A stretch of 64,000 nucleotides of DNA from DASXKD01 sp963703605 (GTDB taxonomy: Bacteria > Actinomycetota > Actinomycetes > Streptosporangiales > Streptosporangiaceae). Of this stretch, positions 9,489 through 18,180 are shown piece by piece. Location: contig CAVPFC010000061.1 of NCBI GenBank assembly GCA_963703605.1, positions 1 to 64,000 of the forward strand, given 5' to 3'. The position numbers were made by a program, and so were the translations under genes. Each line of letters begins with the position of its first letter. The stretch's first letter is position 1. A model generated the notes under the pieces. The model was not told the DNA's origin and did no database searches. It saw nothing but the letters and a program-made list of their open reading frames with translations.

Positions 9489-10565
9489 ATGTCACTCGTC
9501 CCGTTCTGGTTCATCGTCATCACGATCTTGTGGACCGGGTTCTTCGTCCTGGAGGGGTTCGACTTCGGCGTCGGCATGCTGCACAGCCTCGTGGGCAGGG
9601 ACGACGCGGAGCGGCGGGCGGCCATCAACACGATCGGGCCGCTGTGGGACGGCAACGAGGTCTGGCTGATCGTCGCCGGGGCCGCGATGTTCGCCGCGTT
9701 CCCCGGGTGGTATGCGACCATGTTCTCCGGGTTCTACCTCGCGTTCGTCCTGATCCTGGTCGCGCTGATCGTCCGCGGCGTGTCGTTCGAGTACCGGGGC
9801 AAACGCGACGCGGCCCAGTGGCGCCGCACCTGGGACGGGCTGATGATCGCGGGCAGCGTCGCGGCTCCGCTGCTGATCGGCGTCGGCCTCGGCGACCTGC
9901 TCGCCGGGACGCCGATCAACTCATCGCAGAACTTCACCGGCACGTTCTGGTCTTTGCTCCAGCCGTACGCGCTGCTCACCGGGATCACCTTGGTACTGAT
10001 CTGCGTAATGCACGGTGCGACGTTCCTGACGCTGAAGACCACCGGACAGATCCGCGAGCGCGCGGCCGTTATTGCCCGCCGGGTGGCGCCAGCCACCGGC
10101 GCGGCGGTCGTGGCGTTCACCATCTGGACCCACGTCACCCACACCAGCGCGTTCTTCCTCAACCCGGTCGAACTGCTCACGATCCTCGCCGTGCTCTCCG
10201 CCGTCTGGCTCGTCTACGAGAAGCGGTTTGGCTTCGCGTTCGCCGCGACCACGGTCACGATCGCGTCAGCAATCGTGTCGATCTTCGTCGGCCTGTACCC
10301 GAACGTGATGGTGTCCTCCACCAGCGCCGCCAACAACCTCACCGTGCACAACACCGCGTCCGGCGGCTACTCGCTCAAGGCGATGACCGTCGTCGTGGTC
10401 ATCTTCCTTCCGCTCGTGCTCGCCTACCAGGCGTGGAGCTACTACATCTTCCGGCGCCGCGTGTCCGCCGCGGACTTCCAGCGACCGGCCGGGCCGGCCG
10501 CGGGCACGCCGCCCACCGCGCCGGCGCCCACCGCGGCCGGGCAGGGTCAGCCGGGGGCGACGTAG
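9489..10565 (+). CDS. cydB: Cytochrome bd oxidase subunit II
   Basis: 358 aa, about eight membrane helices. Family landmarks are the N-terminal FFVLEGFDFGVGML and the GPLWDGNEVWLIVAGAAMFA segment. It forms the heterodimer with CydA. The last 25 residues or so are a Pro/Ala/Gly tail with no evident function. Its 3' end overlaps the convergent hydroxyacid dehydrogenase gene by 19 bp. Confidence 0.95.
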   Translation: MSLVPFWFIVITILWTGFFVLEGFDFGVGMLHSLVGRDDAERRAAINTIGPLWDGNEVWLIVAGAAMFAAFPGWYATMFSGFYLAFVLILVALIVRGVSFEYRGKRDAAQWRRTWDGLMIAGSVAAPLLIGVGLGDLLAGTPINSSQNFTGTFWSLLQPYALLTGITLVLICVMHGATFLTLKTTGQIRERAAVIARRVAPATGAAVVAFTIWTHVTHTSAFFLNPVELLTILAVLSAVWLVYEKRFGFAFAATTVTIASAIVSIFVGLYPNVMVSSTSAANNLTVHNTASGGYSLKAMTVVVVIFLPLVLAYQAWSYYIFRRRVSAADFQRPAGPAAGTPPTAPAPTAAGQGQPGAT

Positions 10566-11542
10566 TCGGCGCGGCGTACCAGGCCGGTGAGCGGCTCGCC
10601 GCGCAGGTAGCGGCGGACGTTCTCGGCGGCCATCCGGGCCGCCGTCTGGAGCACGCCCGCCACGATGCCGGAGTTGTGCGGGGAGCCGATCACGTTGGGC
10701 ATGCTGAGGAACGGGTAGTCGATACGGAAGCCCGAGTGCGGGCCCGGCTCGTGCCACCACGCGTCGATCCCGGCGCAGAACTCCGGGTTGGCGCTCAGGT
10801 GCTCGTACAGGGCGCGCTCGTCCACGATCGCCCCCCTGGCCACGTTCACCAAGATCGCGTCCGGCTTCATCAGCGCCAGTTCCCGCGCCCCGATCAGGCC
10901 CCGGGTGGCCAGCGTCAGCGGCAGCGAGATGACCGTCACGTCCGCGGCGGCGAGCACCCGGTCCAGGTCGGCCACCGTGCCGGTGAACTCGGTCGGCTCC
11001 TCGGTGTGCCCGGAGGAGTTGACCGCGTAGATGCGCGCGCCGAACGCCCGCATCAGGTCGGCGGTGGCCTTGCCGATCCCGCCGAAGCCGAGGATCGCGC
11101 AGACCGCGCCGTCCAGCGTGTGCAGTGGGTGCTGCTGGTCGAAGTCGCCGGCGGCCATGGCCGCCTGCCGTTGCGGCAGCCGCCGGGCCAGGGCGAGCGT
11201 CATCGCCATGACGTGCTCGGCGATGGGCTTGGCGTACGCGCCGACGTTGCTGGCGATCACCAGCCGCTCCGGGATGGCCGCGAAGTCGACTCCGTCGGCG
11301 CCGGCCGGCATGAGCTGGATGAACTCCAGCCGGGGCGCGCCGGCCAGCGCCCCGTCGGGCAGTTCCCGGCTCAGCCGGAGCCCGATCAGCGCGTCGGCCC
11401 GGCCCAGTGCCCGGAGGCGCTCGGTGTCGCCGAGTTCCGCCAGGAAGGCGACCTCGGCGTCGGCGCTCACCACGCGGGTGTTGATGTCTTTGAACTCGCC
11501 GTCTACCGGGTAGCTGACGGCCACCAGCCGATCGCCGGCCAT
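10547..11542 (-). CDS. D-2-hydroxyacid dehydrogenase (NAD-dependent)
   Basis: 331 aa. NAD-dependent oxidation or reduction of 2-hydroxy/2-keto acids. The nucleotide-binding motif AILGFGGIGKATADLM is near residue 146, the catalytic Arg lies in VNVARGAIVDE, and the catalytic His in GSPHNSG. ANVGAYAKPIAEHVMAM is the usual helix before the NAD domain. The ATG at 11542 follows GGAGGGG. It lies 45 bp downstream of the DUF389 gene, probably the last gene of the ClC-DUF389 unit. Substrate cannot be assigned. Confidence 0.87.
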   Translation of the reverse strand: MAGDRLVAVSYPVDGEFKDINTRVVSADAEVAFLAELGDTERLRALGRADALIGLRLSRELPDGALAGAPRLEFIQLMPAGADGVDFAAIPERLVIASNVGAYAKPIAEHVMAMTLALARRLPQRQAAMAAGDFDQQHPLHTLDGAVCAILGFGGIGKATADLMRAFGARIYAVNSSGHTEEPTEFTGTVADLDRVLAAADVTVISLPLTLATRGLIGARELALMKPDAILVNVARGAIVDERALYEHLSANPEFCAGIDAWWHEPGPHSGFRIDYPFLSMPNVIGSPHNSGIVAGVLQTAARMAAENVRRYLRGEPLTGLVRRADYVAPG

Positions 11543-11587
11543 GCGGGCCCCTCCTGTGCGAGGCGGATCCTCATCGCCCCTATTTGA

Positions 11588-12526
11588 TCAGGTGGCGCCG
11601 CCGGACGAGGGGGCGCGCTGCCAGATCGCGCGCTGCGCGCGCAGGCCGGCCGCGCCCACCACGATGAGCAGCACCACGTTCAGCAGCAGCTGCACCAGCG
11701 AGCCGCGCGCCTCGGACCAGCTTCCGTAGGCGACCGACACCCCGATCGAGGCCGCCGCGGGGATCGTGGTGACCGAGATGAACACGCCAATCAGCGCGTT
11801 GGCGCGGGACTGGGTCAGCGACACCACGCCGACGATGCCGGCCAGGACCGCGACCACGACCGAGAACAGGTTCGGCGAGTTGATGAGGTTCGCGACCGGC
11901 CTGATGCCGTGCAGGAAGGCCGAAGCGGGCGGCACGCCGGCGATCCGGATTCCGGCGCTGAACGCGAAGGTCACCACCACCGCCGCGAGGAACCCCCAGA
12001 GCAGGGCGAGCAGGCCGGCCCGCACGGCGCGGCGGTCCCGCTGGGTGATGCCGAGCGCCACGGCGATGATCGCGTTGTACTCGGGGCCCACCACCATCGC
12101 GCCCACGATGAGGATCTGCGAGTTGGTGAGGATGCCGACGGCGCCGATCAGCCCCGCGATCGTGAGCAGCACGTAGAAGCTCGGCGGGTACGCGGCGCCG
12201 GCGCGGATGTTGGCCTCCACCAGCTCCCACACCGGGGCGACCTCCGGCGCGAGGTACCCGGTCCGCCTGGCCGGGGCGGTGCCGCCGAGGGACGCGTCGA
12301 CCCGGTGCACGGCGACCCGGCCGTCGCTGGCGAGGCCCAGGTCGTGCAGGGCCCGGAACACGGGGTTGGCGGCGCCGTCCCGGACGTCGAACTGCACCGC
12401 GTCGCCCTCGGGCCGGCGTGCCCCGCCGGTAAGCACCACCAGGTTCTGCACGCCGGGCATCGTGGACAGCGTCTGCACGAGCTGGCCGGTGCGGCCGGCC
12501 GGGCTGACCACGCGGACGTGCAGCAT
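11588..12526 (-). CDS. DUF389 family membrane protein
   Basis: 312 aa. A soluble N-terminal half (about 130 residues, ACT-like by order) opens MLHVRVVSPAGRTGQLVQ. About six membrane helices follow; the motif NSQILIVGAMVVGPEYNAI is the family hallmark. No biochemical role is established. The start ATG directly abuts the stop of the ClC gene (TAA then ATG), so translation is coupled. The pairing with a ClC protein hints at an ion-related role, by context only. Confidence 0.85.
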   Translation of the reverse strand: MLHVRVVSPAGRTGQLVQTLSTMPGVQNLVVLTGGARRPEGDAVQFDVRDGAANPVFRALHDLGLASDGRVAVHRVDASLGGTAPARRTGYLAPEVAPVWELVEANIRAGAAYPPSFYVLLTIAGLIGAVGILTNSQILIVGAMVVGPEYNAIIAVALGITQRDRRAVRAGLLALLWGFLAAVVVTFAFSAGIRIAGVPPASAFLHGIRPVANLINSPNLFSVVVAVLAGIVGVVSLTQSRANALIGVFISVTTIPAAASIGVSVAYGSWSEARGSLVQLLLNVVLLIVVGAAGLRAQRAIWQRAPSSGGAT

Positions 12527-13911
12527 TTAGGGTGCCCGGCCGGCGGCCTTGGTGTCTGTGGTGTCTGTGGTGTCTGTGGCGTCTTTGGCGGCGGGTGGGG
12601 GCGCGACGGCCTCGCCAGTTGCCGGCTCGGCGGGCGGGGCCAGCCTGGCCGCCGTCACGTGCGCCACCACCACCGCCACGATCACCAGCGGCATGACGAC
12701 GATCGCGTCCGAGGCCAGCAGCAGGCTCGCCAGCAGGACGGAGGTCAGCGGAAGGGTGAGCATCACCACCGACAGCGCGCCGATGCCCATGGCGACCCCG
12801 GCGACCAGCGGCAGCCCCGGCAGGTGCGACATCGCGATGCCGCCGGCCGCGCCGATGAACATCCCCGGGAAGACCGGGCCGCCGCGGAAGCTGCCCAGGG
12901 AGACCCCGTAGGCAAGCCCCTTGCAGACCATCAACAGCAGCAGGGCCCCGAGGGCGTAGCCGGAGGCGTGATCGATCAGGTGCGGGAGCGCGGACTGCCC
13001 GGAGAACAGCACGTCGGTGCTGGCCTGGCCGGTGGCCTCCGCGTAAACGACCGCGAGGCCCCCGATGGCCAGGCCCGCCACCGGGAGGAGCCACAACGTC
13101 CAGCGTTCGGCGTAGTCATGCAGCCAGCCGTCCCAGCCATCGGATCCCCGCGCCAACCGGCGCGGCAGCCACCCCGATGACCAGCGCCCAGCCGAACTCG
13201 GCCACGGTGAGCGAGCCGAGGTGCGGCAGCCCGGGAACCGAGAGGGAGAACGTGCCCAGCCCGGTCCAGTTGTGCAGGCCGATGAAGATCAGCGTGCCGA
13301 TGCCCGCCGACAGCAGGCCCTGGGAGCAGCGTCAGCACGAGCATCGGCCCGCCCAGCCCGGACGCTTCCATCAGCAGGAAGGCGCCCACCAGTGGGTTCC
13401 CCAGCAGGGCGTTGATCCCGGCGAAGCTTCCCGACGCGGCGAGCACCCTGGTGGCCTGGTCCGGCAGGTTCCGCCGGGACAGGCGGATGACGAGCACGAC
13501 CAGGCCGCCGCCGATGAGGATCGACGGCATCTCCGGCCCGAGGACCACGCCGAAGGCCAGGGTGGTCAGGGCCGCGAGGATGATGCCGGGAAGCTGCTGC
13601 GGCGTGGGCGGGCCGTGCATCTTGAAGCCGCCGGCGGGCGACGGGCCGCCCCGGCCGGGTAGGTACTGGATGGTCAGCGCCGCCAGCACCCCGGCCACGC
13701 CGAGCACCGGGAGCGGCCACCACAACGGCTCCGTGTGGAAACCCAGTCCGTGCGGAAGGTGGATGTAGATCTCTTGTTGCAGGTAGCTGGCGAGTGCCAG
13801 GAAGCCGTAGACGGCCGCGGAGACCGGCACGCCCAGGATCGCGGCAAAGGCAAGCAACTGCAGGTAGGCCCGGCTGCGCAGCAGCGCGGCGGGATCCGCA
13901 GGCGTGGTCAC
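12527..13911 (-). CDS. ClC-type chloride channel/transporter, two frame breaks
   Basis: About 460 aa after removal of two extra bases, about ten membrane segments. The N-terminal part (opening MTTPADPAALLRSRAYLQLL) reads to LVLTLLPG. The protein continues as LLSAGIGTLIFIGLHNWTG in the next frame (break near 13320) and then as LHDYAERWTLWLL in the third (break near 13132). Family landmarks are LGPEMPSILIGGG (for the usual GREGP block) and SFRGGPVFPGMFIGAAGG (for GxFxP). The usual GSGIP block is not recognisable; KMHGPPTPQQLPG stands in its place. The C-terminus has a Pro/Ala tail and a TDT repeat encoded by 9-bp units (12551-12581). Divergent from the K+ channel gene. Confidence 0.82.
12551..12581 (-). 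repeat. 9-bp tandem repeat in the ClC C-terminal tail
   Basis: Three copies of a 9-bp unit (GTGTCTGTG on the plus strand) followed by a degenerate fourth encode repeated Thr-Asp-Thr at the end of the ClC protein. It is a simple-sequence tract in a disordered tail; copy number probably varies between strains. Confidence 0.7.
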
Positions 13912-14011
13912 CGGCCCATGATGACTCGGGATATCGCGCGGCGACCCACTCCCCGCGGGTGACCCGGATCCGGGCTGGCCGCTGCCCCTTCCTATTCATC
14001 CCGCGGGGAGG

Positions 14012-14734
14012 ATGTCGCCGCGGCGCGGGGGAGGTGGGATCGGCAGCATAGAGGAGAGCACTCAGCCCGGCACCCAGCCGGCCGGGGCGGCCGCCGCGCC
14101 GCCGGGCCGGTTCGGCGTGCTGCTGCTCGTGCTGATCGTGACCTACGTGATGTCCGCGCTGAGCAAGGGCCGGCTGATCGATGGATTCCAGATCGTGCTG
14201 TTCACCGGTGCGGCGTTGCTGGCGCTGCGAAACTGGTCGGCCTCCCGCGCGATGGTGCGCCTGATCGTCGTCGTCGCGATCGCCGGTACGGCGGTCGCGC
14301 TGGGCCTGTCGGTCAGTACGGCAACCGGCAGCACGGGTAGCGGGATCGCCAACCTCTGGGCCGGCTTGGTCCTGCTCTTCGCGGCCGTGGTGATCGTGCG
14401 CCGCGTGCTGTCCTTCGGCACGGTCACCATCCAGAGCATCTACGGCGTGCTCAGCGCCTACCTCATGATCGGGCTGATGTTCGCCGCCTTCTACGCGGCC
14501 ATCGATCACCTGACCGGGCATGCCTTCTTCACCAATGGCCAGGACAGTACGCAGACGTACCAGTACTTCAGCTTCACCACGCTGACCACGCTGGGCTACG
14601 GGGACTTCGTTGCGGCGCAGAACGGAGGCAGGGCCATCGCGGTTCTGGAGGCGCTCACCGGGCAGATCTTCCTGGCCACCTTGGTGGCCCGCCTGGTCGC
14701 CGCGTACCGGTCCCCTGGCGGACGGGAGCGATGA
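14012..14734 (+). CDS. Potassium channel family protein (6 TM, voltage-independent type)
   Basis: 240 aa. The selectivity filter TTLGYGDF near residue 195 lies between two hydrophobic helices, the classic ion-channel pore module. Four further helices precede it (for example FGVLLLVLIVTYVMSAL), and no Arg/Lys-spaced S4 sensor is seen. There is no cytosolic RCK/TrkA domain at the C-terminus, which is only a short tail. The start is uncertain: the ATG at 14012 has the GGGGAGG purine run directly against it. Neighbours are a ClC protein (divergent) and an aquaporin (158 bp downstream). Confidence 0.85.
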   Translation: MSPRRGGGGIGSIEESTQPGTQPAGAAAAPPGRFGVLLLVLIVTYVMSALSKGRLIDGFQIVLFTGAALLALRNWSASRAMVRLIVVVAIAGTAVALGLSVSTATGSTGSGIANLWAGLVLLFAAVVIVRRVLSFGTVTIQSIYGVLSAYLMIGLMFAAFYAAIDHLTGHAFFTNGQDSTQTYQYFSFTTLTTLGYGDFVAAQNGGRAIAVLEALTGQIFLATLVARLVAAYRSPGGRER

Positions 14735-14846
14735 CCTGCCCGCCCGGTGCTCCCCGATCACTTGAGAATGTTGATCGCCCGGACGATGATGCCCGTGCCA
14801 CGGTGGCGAGGGACTTTGCATGGTGGGTAGGTGAACTGTGGGCGTC

Positions 14847-14876
14847 TTGAAGCTGTCCGGTTCGCGGTGCTCAGAT
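14847..14876 (+). promoter_or_regulatory. Candidate promoter of the aquaporin gene
   Basis: TTGAAG (14847-14852) and TCAGAT (14871-14876) are separated by 18 nt, close to the spacing of a housekeeping sigma promoter, and sit about 16 nt before the aquaporin start codon. Assigned by eye. Confidence 0.35.
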
Positions 14877-14892
14877 AGCCGGAGGGGTTCAG

Positions 14893-15762
14893 ATGACTAG
14901 TCAGCCGAGCGGGTTGCCTCCCCAGGAGAAGCTTGATCCGGGTGCGGTCGGTCATGCCCGGGTGGCCTTGCGGTCCATGGGGGAGCCCAACTCGATAGCC
15001 CATGAGTTCGACTTCTGGGATAACCGCTACGAGGGGCGCCGGCTGTTCTCGGAGCTACTGGGGACGTTCTTCCTGGTCCTTGTCGCGGTCGGCGGCGGCA
15101 TGGTCAACGCCCGGTTCGGGGGCGGTGCGGTCCCCTATGGTGCGCGCGTGGTAGCGCCCGCGCTGATGGTGGCCGCGATCATCCTGTTCATGGGGGCGGT
15201 CTCCGGGGCGCACCTCAACCCGGCGGTGAGCATTTCCTTCGCCCTGCGCGGCGACTTCCCGTGGAAGCGGGTCCCCGCCTACATCGTCGCCCAGTTCGCC
15301 GGCGCGATCCTCGCCACGCTGCTGCTGTGGGCACTGATCGGAAAGCAGGGCAGCGCGGGATTGACCCTGCCGGGCAGCGGCATTTCGGCAACCACGGCGA
15401 TGCTGTGGGAACTCGTGCTGACCACCGGGCTGGTGAGCACGATTCTGGGCACCGCGTCAGGCGCCCAGCAGATCGGGCCGCTTGCTGCCATCGGCGTGGG
15501 CAGTTACATCGCGCTGGCCGGACTGTGGGGAGCGCCGGTCAGCGGCGCGTCGATGAACCCGGCGCGATCGCTTGGGCCGGCCCTGGTGCTGGGCAACTGG
15601 GCCGCGTGGTGGGCGTATCTCGTCGGGCCGGTGGCGGGCGGGACCATCGCAGTGGGCATTGCGTTCGTCCTGCGCGGACAGGGCGGCGGGACCAGTGGGG
15701 TCCGGGCGGCACAGGGGATACTGGGCCTGCGCGGGCGCCCCGGCTCGTCAAGCAGGGCCTGA
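14893..15762 (+). CDS. Aquaporin / MIP family channel
   Basis: 289 aa, six membrane helices, with the two canonical half-helix motifs SGAHLNPAV (near residue 108) and SGASMNPARS (near 218) that form the water or glycerol pore. A soluble 50-residue N-terminal extension precedes the first helix (RLFSELLGTFFLVLVAVGGG). The ATG at 14893 follows GGAGGGG. The Arg after the second NPA and the lack of a Gly/Asp glycerol-facilitator pattern make a water channel the likelier choice, but this is not decisive. Confidence 0.9.
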   Translation: MTSQPSGLPPQEKLDPGAVGHARVALRSMGEPNSIAHEFDFWDNRYEGRRLFSELLGTFFLVLVAVGGGMVNARFGGGAVPYGARVVAPALMVAAIILFMGAVSGAHLNPAVSISFALRGDFPWKRVPAYIVAQFAGAILATLLLWALIGKQGSAGLTLPGSGISATTAMLWELVLTTGLVSTILGTASGAQQIGPLAAIGVGSYIALAGLWGAPVSGASMNPARSLGPALVLGNWAAWWAYLVGPVAGGTIAVGIAFVLRGQGGGTSGVRAAQGILGLRGRPGSSSRA

Positions 15763-15903
15763 GGCGCGCGAATAGGCCGCTCAGGACCGCCCGGCGGCCT
15801 GACCACCGGGCGGGCCACCGAACCCAGCTCCGGCCCGCTGCTGATCCTGCTCGCCGCCTGTTTCTGGCCCCGGCCAGCCCGGCGCGGCGGTGGTCCATGG
15901 GCA

Positions 15904-15935
15904 CATCGAAGTGTGAAAGCATCGAAGTGTGAAAG
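15904..15935. repeat. Perfect 16-bp tandem duplication
   Basis: CATCGAAGTGTGAAAG occurs twice back to back (15904-15919, 15920-15935), directly over the likely start of the following small gene. The second copy contains the GTG taken as the start codon, so the duplication sits in the initiation region and could be an operator or a replication slip. Confidence 0.8.
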
Positions 15936-16351
15936 GTGGTGGCTGGCATGCCGTGCTGGCCAGACCGAAGGCTGACGAAGCCCGGTACGAGGCCCTGTTC
16001 GCTTCCGCGCTCCAGCGGTCGGACGCGCCCGGGCCCGACGCGATCGCCGATGCGATCAGGCAGACCACGCGAAAGTTCGGCACCCGCGGCTGCGCCTGCC
16101 GGATGGCCCAGGAGTTCGGCGACCACCCCGAGGCGGCCGCCGAGCGCATGCGCTGGGTCCGCCAGCTGATAGCCCAAAACCCGGCCCCGGCCGGCTTCAG
16201 CGGGTTAGCGGCCCGTGCCGCCGGCGAGCTTGTAGGTTCCGGCCGACGTGACCGTGGCCAGGCAGGTGAAGCTGCCGCGTCAACGATCAGCCGGAGCCGG
16301 GCACGTGCGCAACCCCTTGCCTGTCCCCGGACCCTGGTCACCAAGCGCTAG
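15929..16351 (+). CDS. Small hypothetical protein
   Basis: About 140 aa from GTG 15929. I do not recognise a named family. Residues 20-75 (EARYEALFASALQRSD ... GCACRMAQEFGDHPEAA ... RMRWVRQLI) look like a real helical domain with an RGCACRMAQEFG motif. The C-terminal 60 residues become Ser/Arg/Ala-rich and resemble read-through, so the true gene may be shorter or frame-broken near 16200. There is no signal peptide. It follows the aquaporin gene by 166 bp. Confidence 0.45.
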   Translation: MKGGGWHAVLARPKADEARYEALFASALQRSDAPGPDAIADAIRQTTRKFGTRGCACRMAQEFGDHPEAAAERMRWVRQLIAQNPAPAGFSGLAARAAGELVGSGRRDRGQAGEAAASTISRSRARAQPLACPRTLVTKR

Positions 16352-16460
16352 CCGTTTGGCCTGAATAAACTCCGGATCCCGTGTCATGAGCCCGGCCTCC
16401 ATACAGGTCCAGACGGCATATCACGAGCGGCCGGCCTGGCCGCCGCGGCGCCGCGCCCTG

Positions 16461-17366
16461 CTAGTTGAGGGTGAGGATGATGCGCTCGTGGACCTTGCCG
16501 CTTTCCAGCTGGCGGTGGGCCTCGGCGGCCTGCTGCATCGGCATGGATTTGTGTGCGCGCAGCCGGAGCCGGCCATCGGCCAGCAGGGCGATCGTCTCAT
16601 CCAGGGCATCCCCAGCGCGGTCGGGCATGGCCTCCGACAGCGTGACGCCAAAGTCAGCGGCGGCCGGGTCCGACAAGGTGATGACCCGCGCGGGGCCGCC
16701 GGCCAGGGCGATCGCGTCGGCCAGCACACCCGTGCCGGCCGCGTCGAACACGGCGTCCACCGTGCCCAGGGCGCGGACCCGGTCGGCCACGCCCGCCCCG
16801 TACCGCACCGGGGTCGCTCCCAGTTCGCGGGCGAGCGTTTCGTCGTGCTCGCCGACCGCGCTGATCACCGTGACCCCTTGGGCGACCGCGAGTTGCGTCG
16901 CGATGATGCCGGCGGATCCGCCGCCGCCGAAAAGCAGCAGCGTCTCACCGCTGGTGACGTTGAGCTGCCGGAGCACACGGGCGGCCGCCTCGGCCGAGCT
17001 GGGCAGCGCGGCGGCATCGAGCCACGGCACGTCGTCTGGCTTGCGGGTCCAGATCGACGCCACCGCGTACTCGGCGTAACCACCCAGGCCGAGCAGCAGG
17101 GCCGTGACGTCATCCCCGATGGACGTGCCGGTGACACCGGGCCCCACCGCGTCGACGGTGCCCGCTGCCTCGAAGCCGAGCACGGCGTTGGGCGGCAGCG
17201 GGAAGGCCTTGAGATAGCCGGCGCGCAGGGGGAGATCGGTCGGGCTGATGCCGGCGGCCTCGACCTTGATCCTGATCTGCCCCGCGCCCGGTTCGGCCAG
17301 CGGGACCTCAGCCCACTTCAGCACCTCAGGTGGCCCGTATCCGGTCATCACAACCGCGTTGGGCAT
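16461..17366 (-). CDS. NADPH:quinone oxidoreductase (zinc-free MDR family)
   Basis: 301 aa. Medium-chain dehydrogenase/reductase fold: a GroES-like N-terminal domain (PPNAVLGFEAAGTVDAVG near residue 56) and a Rossmann domain with LLFGGGGSAGIIATQLA near 145. The zinc-binding Cys/His set of alcohol dehydrogenases is absent, pointing to the quinone reductase branch. The ATG at 17364-17366 follows AAGGAG. It lies downstream of and parallel to a MarR-family gene, with two copies of the MarR-type operator in the promoter region, suggesting induction by an electrophile or quinone. Confidence 0.87.
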   Translation of the reverse strand: MPNAVVMTGYGPPEVLKWAEVPLAEPGAGQIRIKVEAAGISPTDLPLRAGYLKAFPLPPNAVLGFEAAGTVDAVGPGVTGTSIGDDVTALLLGLGGYAEYAVASIWTRKPDDVPWLDAAALPSSAEAAARVLRQLNVTSGETLLLFGGGGSAGIIATQLAVAQGVTVISAVGEHDETLARELGATPVRYGAGVADRVRALGTVDAVFDAAGTGVLADAIALAGGPARVITLSDPAAADFGVTLSEAMPDRAGDALDETIALLADGRLRLRAHKSMPMQQAAEAHRQLESGKVHERIILTLN

Positions 17367-17465
17367 AGCAGCTCCTTCCTGATGGCGGCCGTCGGTATGG
17401 CCGCGAACGGCAACGTCAGCGTGTTCGCCGCGCTGTTTCCGGCCGGTCACTTCTGCCTCGCAACA

Positions 17466-17483
17466 TACGTGATATGTCACGTA
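17466..17483. promoter_or_regulatory. MarR-type operator upstream of the quinone oxidoreductase gene
   Basis: TACGTGATATGTCACGTA is an 18-bp near-perfect palindrome about 100 bp upstream of the start codon. Its core GTGATATGTCAC is the reverse complement of the core found over the start of the MarR gene, so one regulator probably binds both. Confidence 0.6.
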
Positions 17484-17491
17484 ACGGTCAA

Positions 17492-17507
17492 GATGAGATG
17501 TCACGTA
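17492..17507. promoter_or_regulatory. Second, degenerate MarR-type operator
   Basis: GATGAGATGTCACGTA keeps the right half (ATGTCACGTA) of the 18-bp palindrome at 17466-17483, with a degenerate left half. Centre-to-centre spacing of about 25 bp would place two dimers on one promoter. Confidence 0.45.
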
Positions 17508-17652
17508 ATTATCAATGGGGGAGGCCGCGGGTGGGCGGGACCGAGAGCCCGGCCAGCAACGGTGGTCTTGGCGGCTGGCGCGCCCCGCGCCGGTTCCCCG
17601 GCGCGGCGGCTGCCTTGCCGGCGCAGGACTGGGGCGGCAAGGCGGAGCTTCG

Positions 17653-18180
17653 TCAGTCCCCTGCCGGGTGCCAGTCGACCGGCGGCGGGAGCGTGCCTTG
17701 TTTGATGATGTTGGCGTAAACGCCTTCCAGTGCCTCGCTGAGCGGCCTCTCCAGGCCGGCCGGCAGCCCCCCGAAGAACAGGCGCCGGACAAGATCCACA
17801 TGCCCGGGCGCCGCCTCCTGCTGAGCCTGCCATCCGCGGGCGGTCAGGGTCACCTCGGTGACCCGCCTGTCCGCGGCGGACGGGCCGCACGTCACCAGGC
17901 CCCGGGCGCTCATCCGCCGCACGTGGTGGGACACCCTGCTGCGCTCCCAGCCGATCTGGGCGGCGAGCACCGTGATCGGCATCCGCCCTCCCTCAGCGAC
18001 GCTCAGCCCCGTCAGCACGTCGTAATCGGGCAACGACATGCCGCTGTCGGCGAGGAGCTGGCGGTTCATCTCGTACGCCAGGCGCAACTGGACCCGGACA
18101 TAGGCCAGCCACGCCCGCTGCTGGTCCCCGTCGAGCCATCCGCCGGCAGGCTCCAGGCCCGCCCTACGGTTAGGTGACAT
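17653..18180 (-). CDS. MarR-family transcriptional regulator
   Basis: 175 aa. Winged helix-turn-helix: LTGLSVAEGGRMPITVLAA and QIGWERSRVSHHVRRMSARG (recognition helix) between residues 55 and 95, then the wing CGPSAADRRVTEVTLT. This layout is typical of dimeric MarR repressors released by small phenolic or electrophilic ligands. The start ATG (18178-18180) lies inside the palindrome GGTGACATATCACC, so the protein probably represses its own gene by blocking initiation. The parallel quinone oxidoreductase gene downstream carries the same operator. Confidence 0.87.
   Translation of the reverse strand: MSPNRRAGLEPAGGWLDGDQQRAWLAYVRVQLRLAYEMNRQLLADSGMSLPDYDVLTGLSVAEGGRMPITVLAAQIGWERSRVSHHVRRMSARGLVTCGPSAADRRVTEVTLTARGWQAQQEAAPGHVDLVRRLFFGGLPAGLERPLSEALEGVYANIIKQGTLPPPVDWHPAGD

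Noticed and set aside
13289..14821. Minus-strand open frame opposite the K+ channel running into ClC
   Set aside because: Composition-driven read-through; its only meaningful part is an off-frame copy of ClC.
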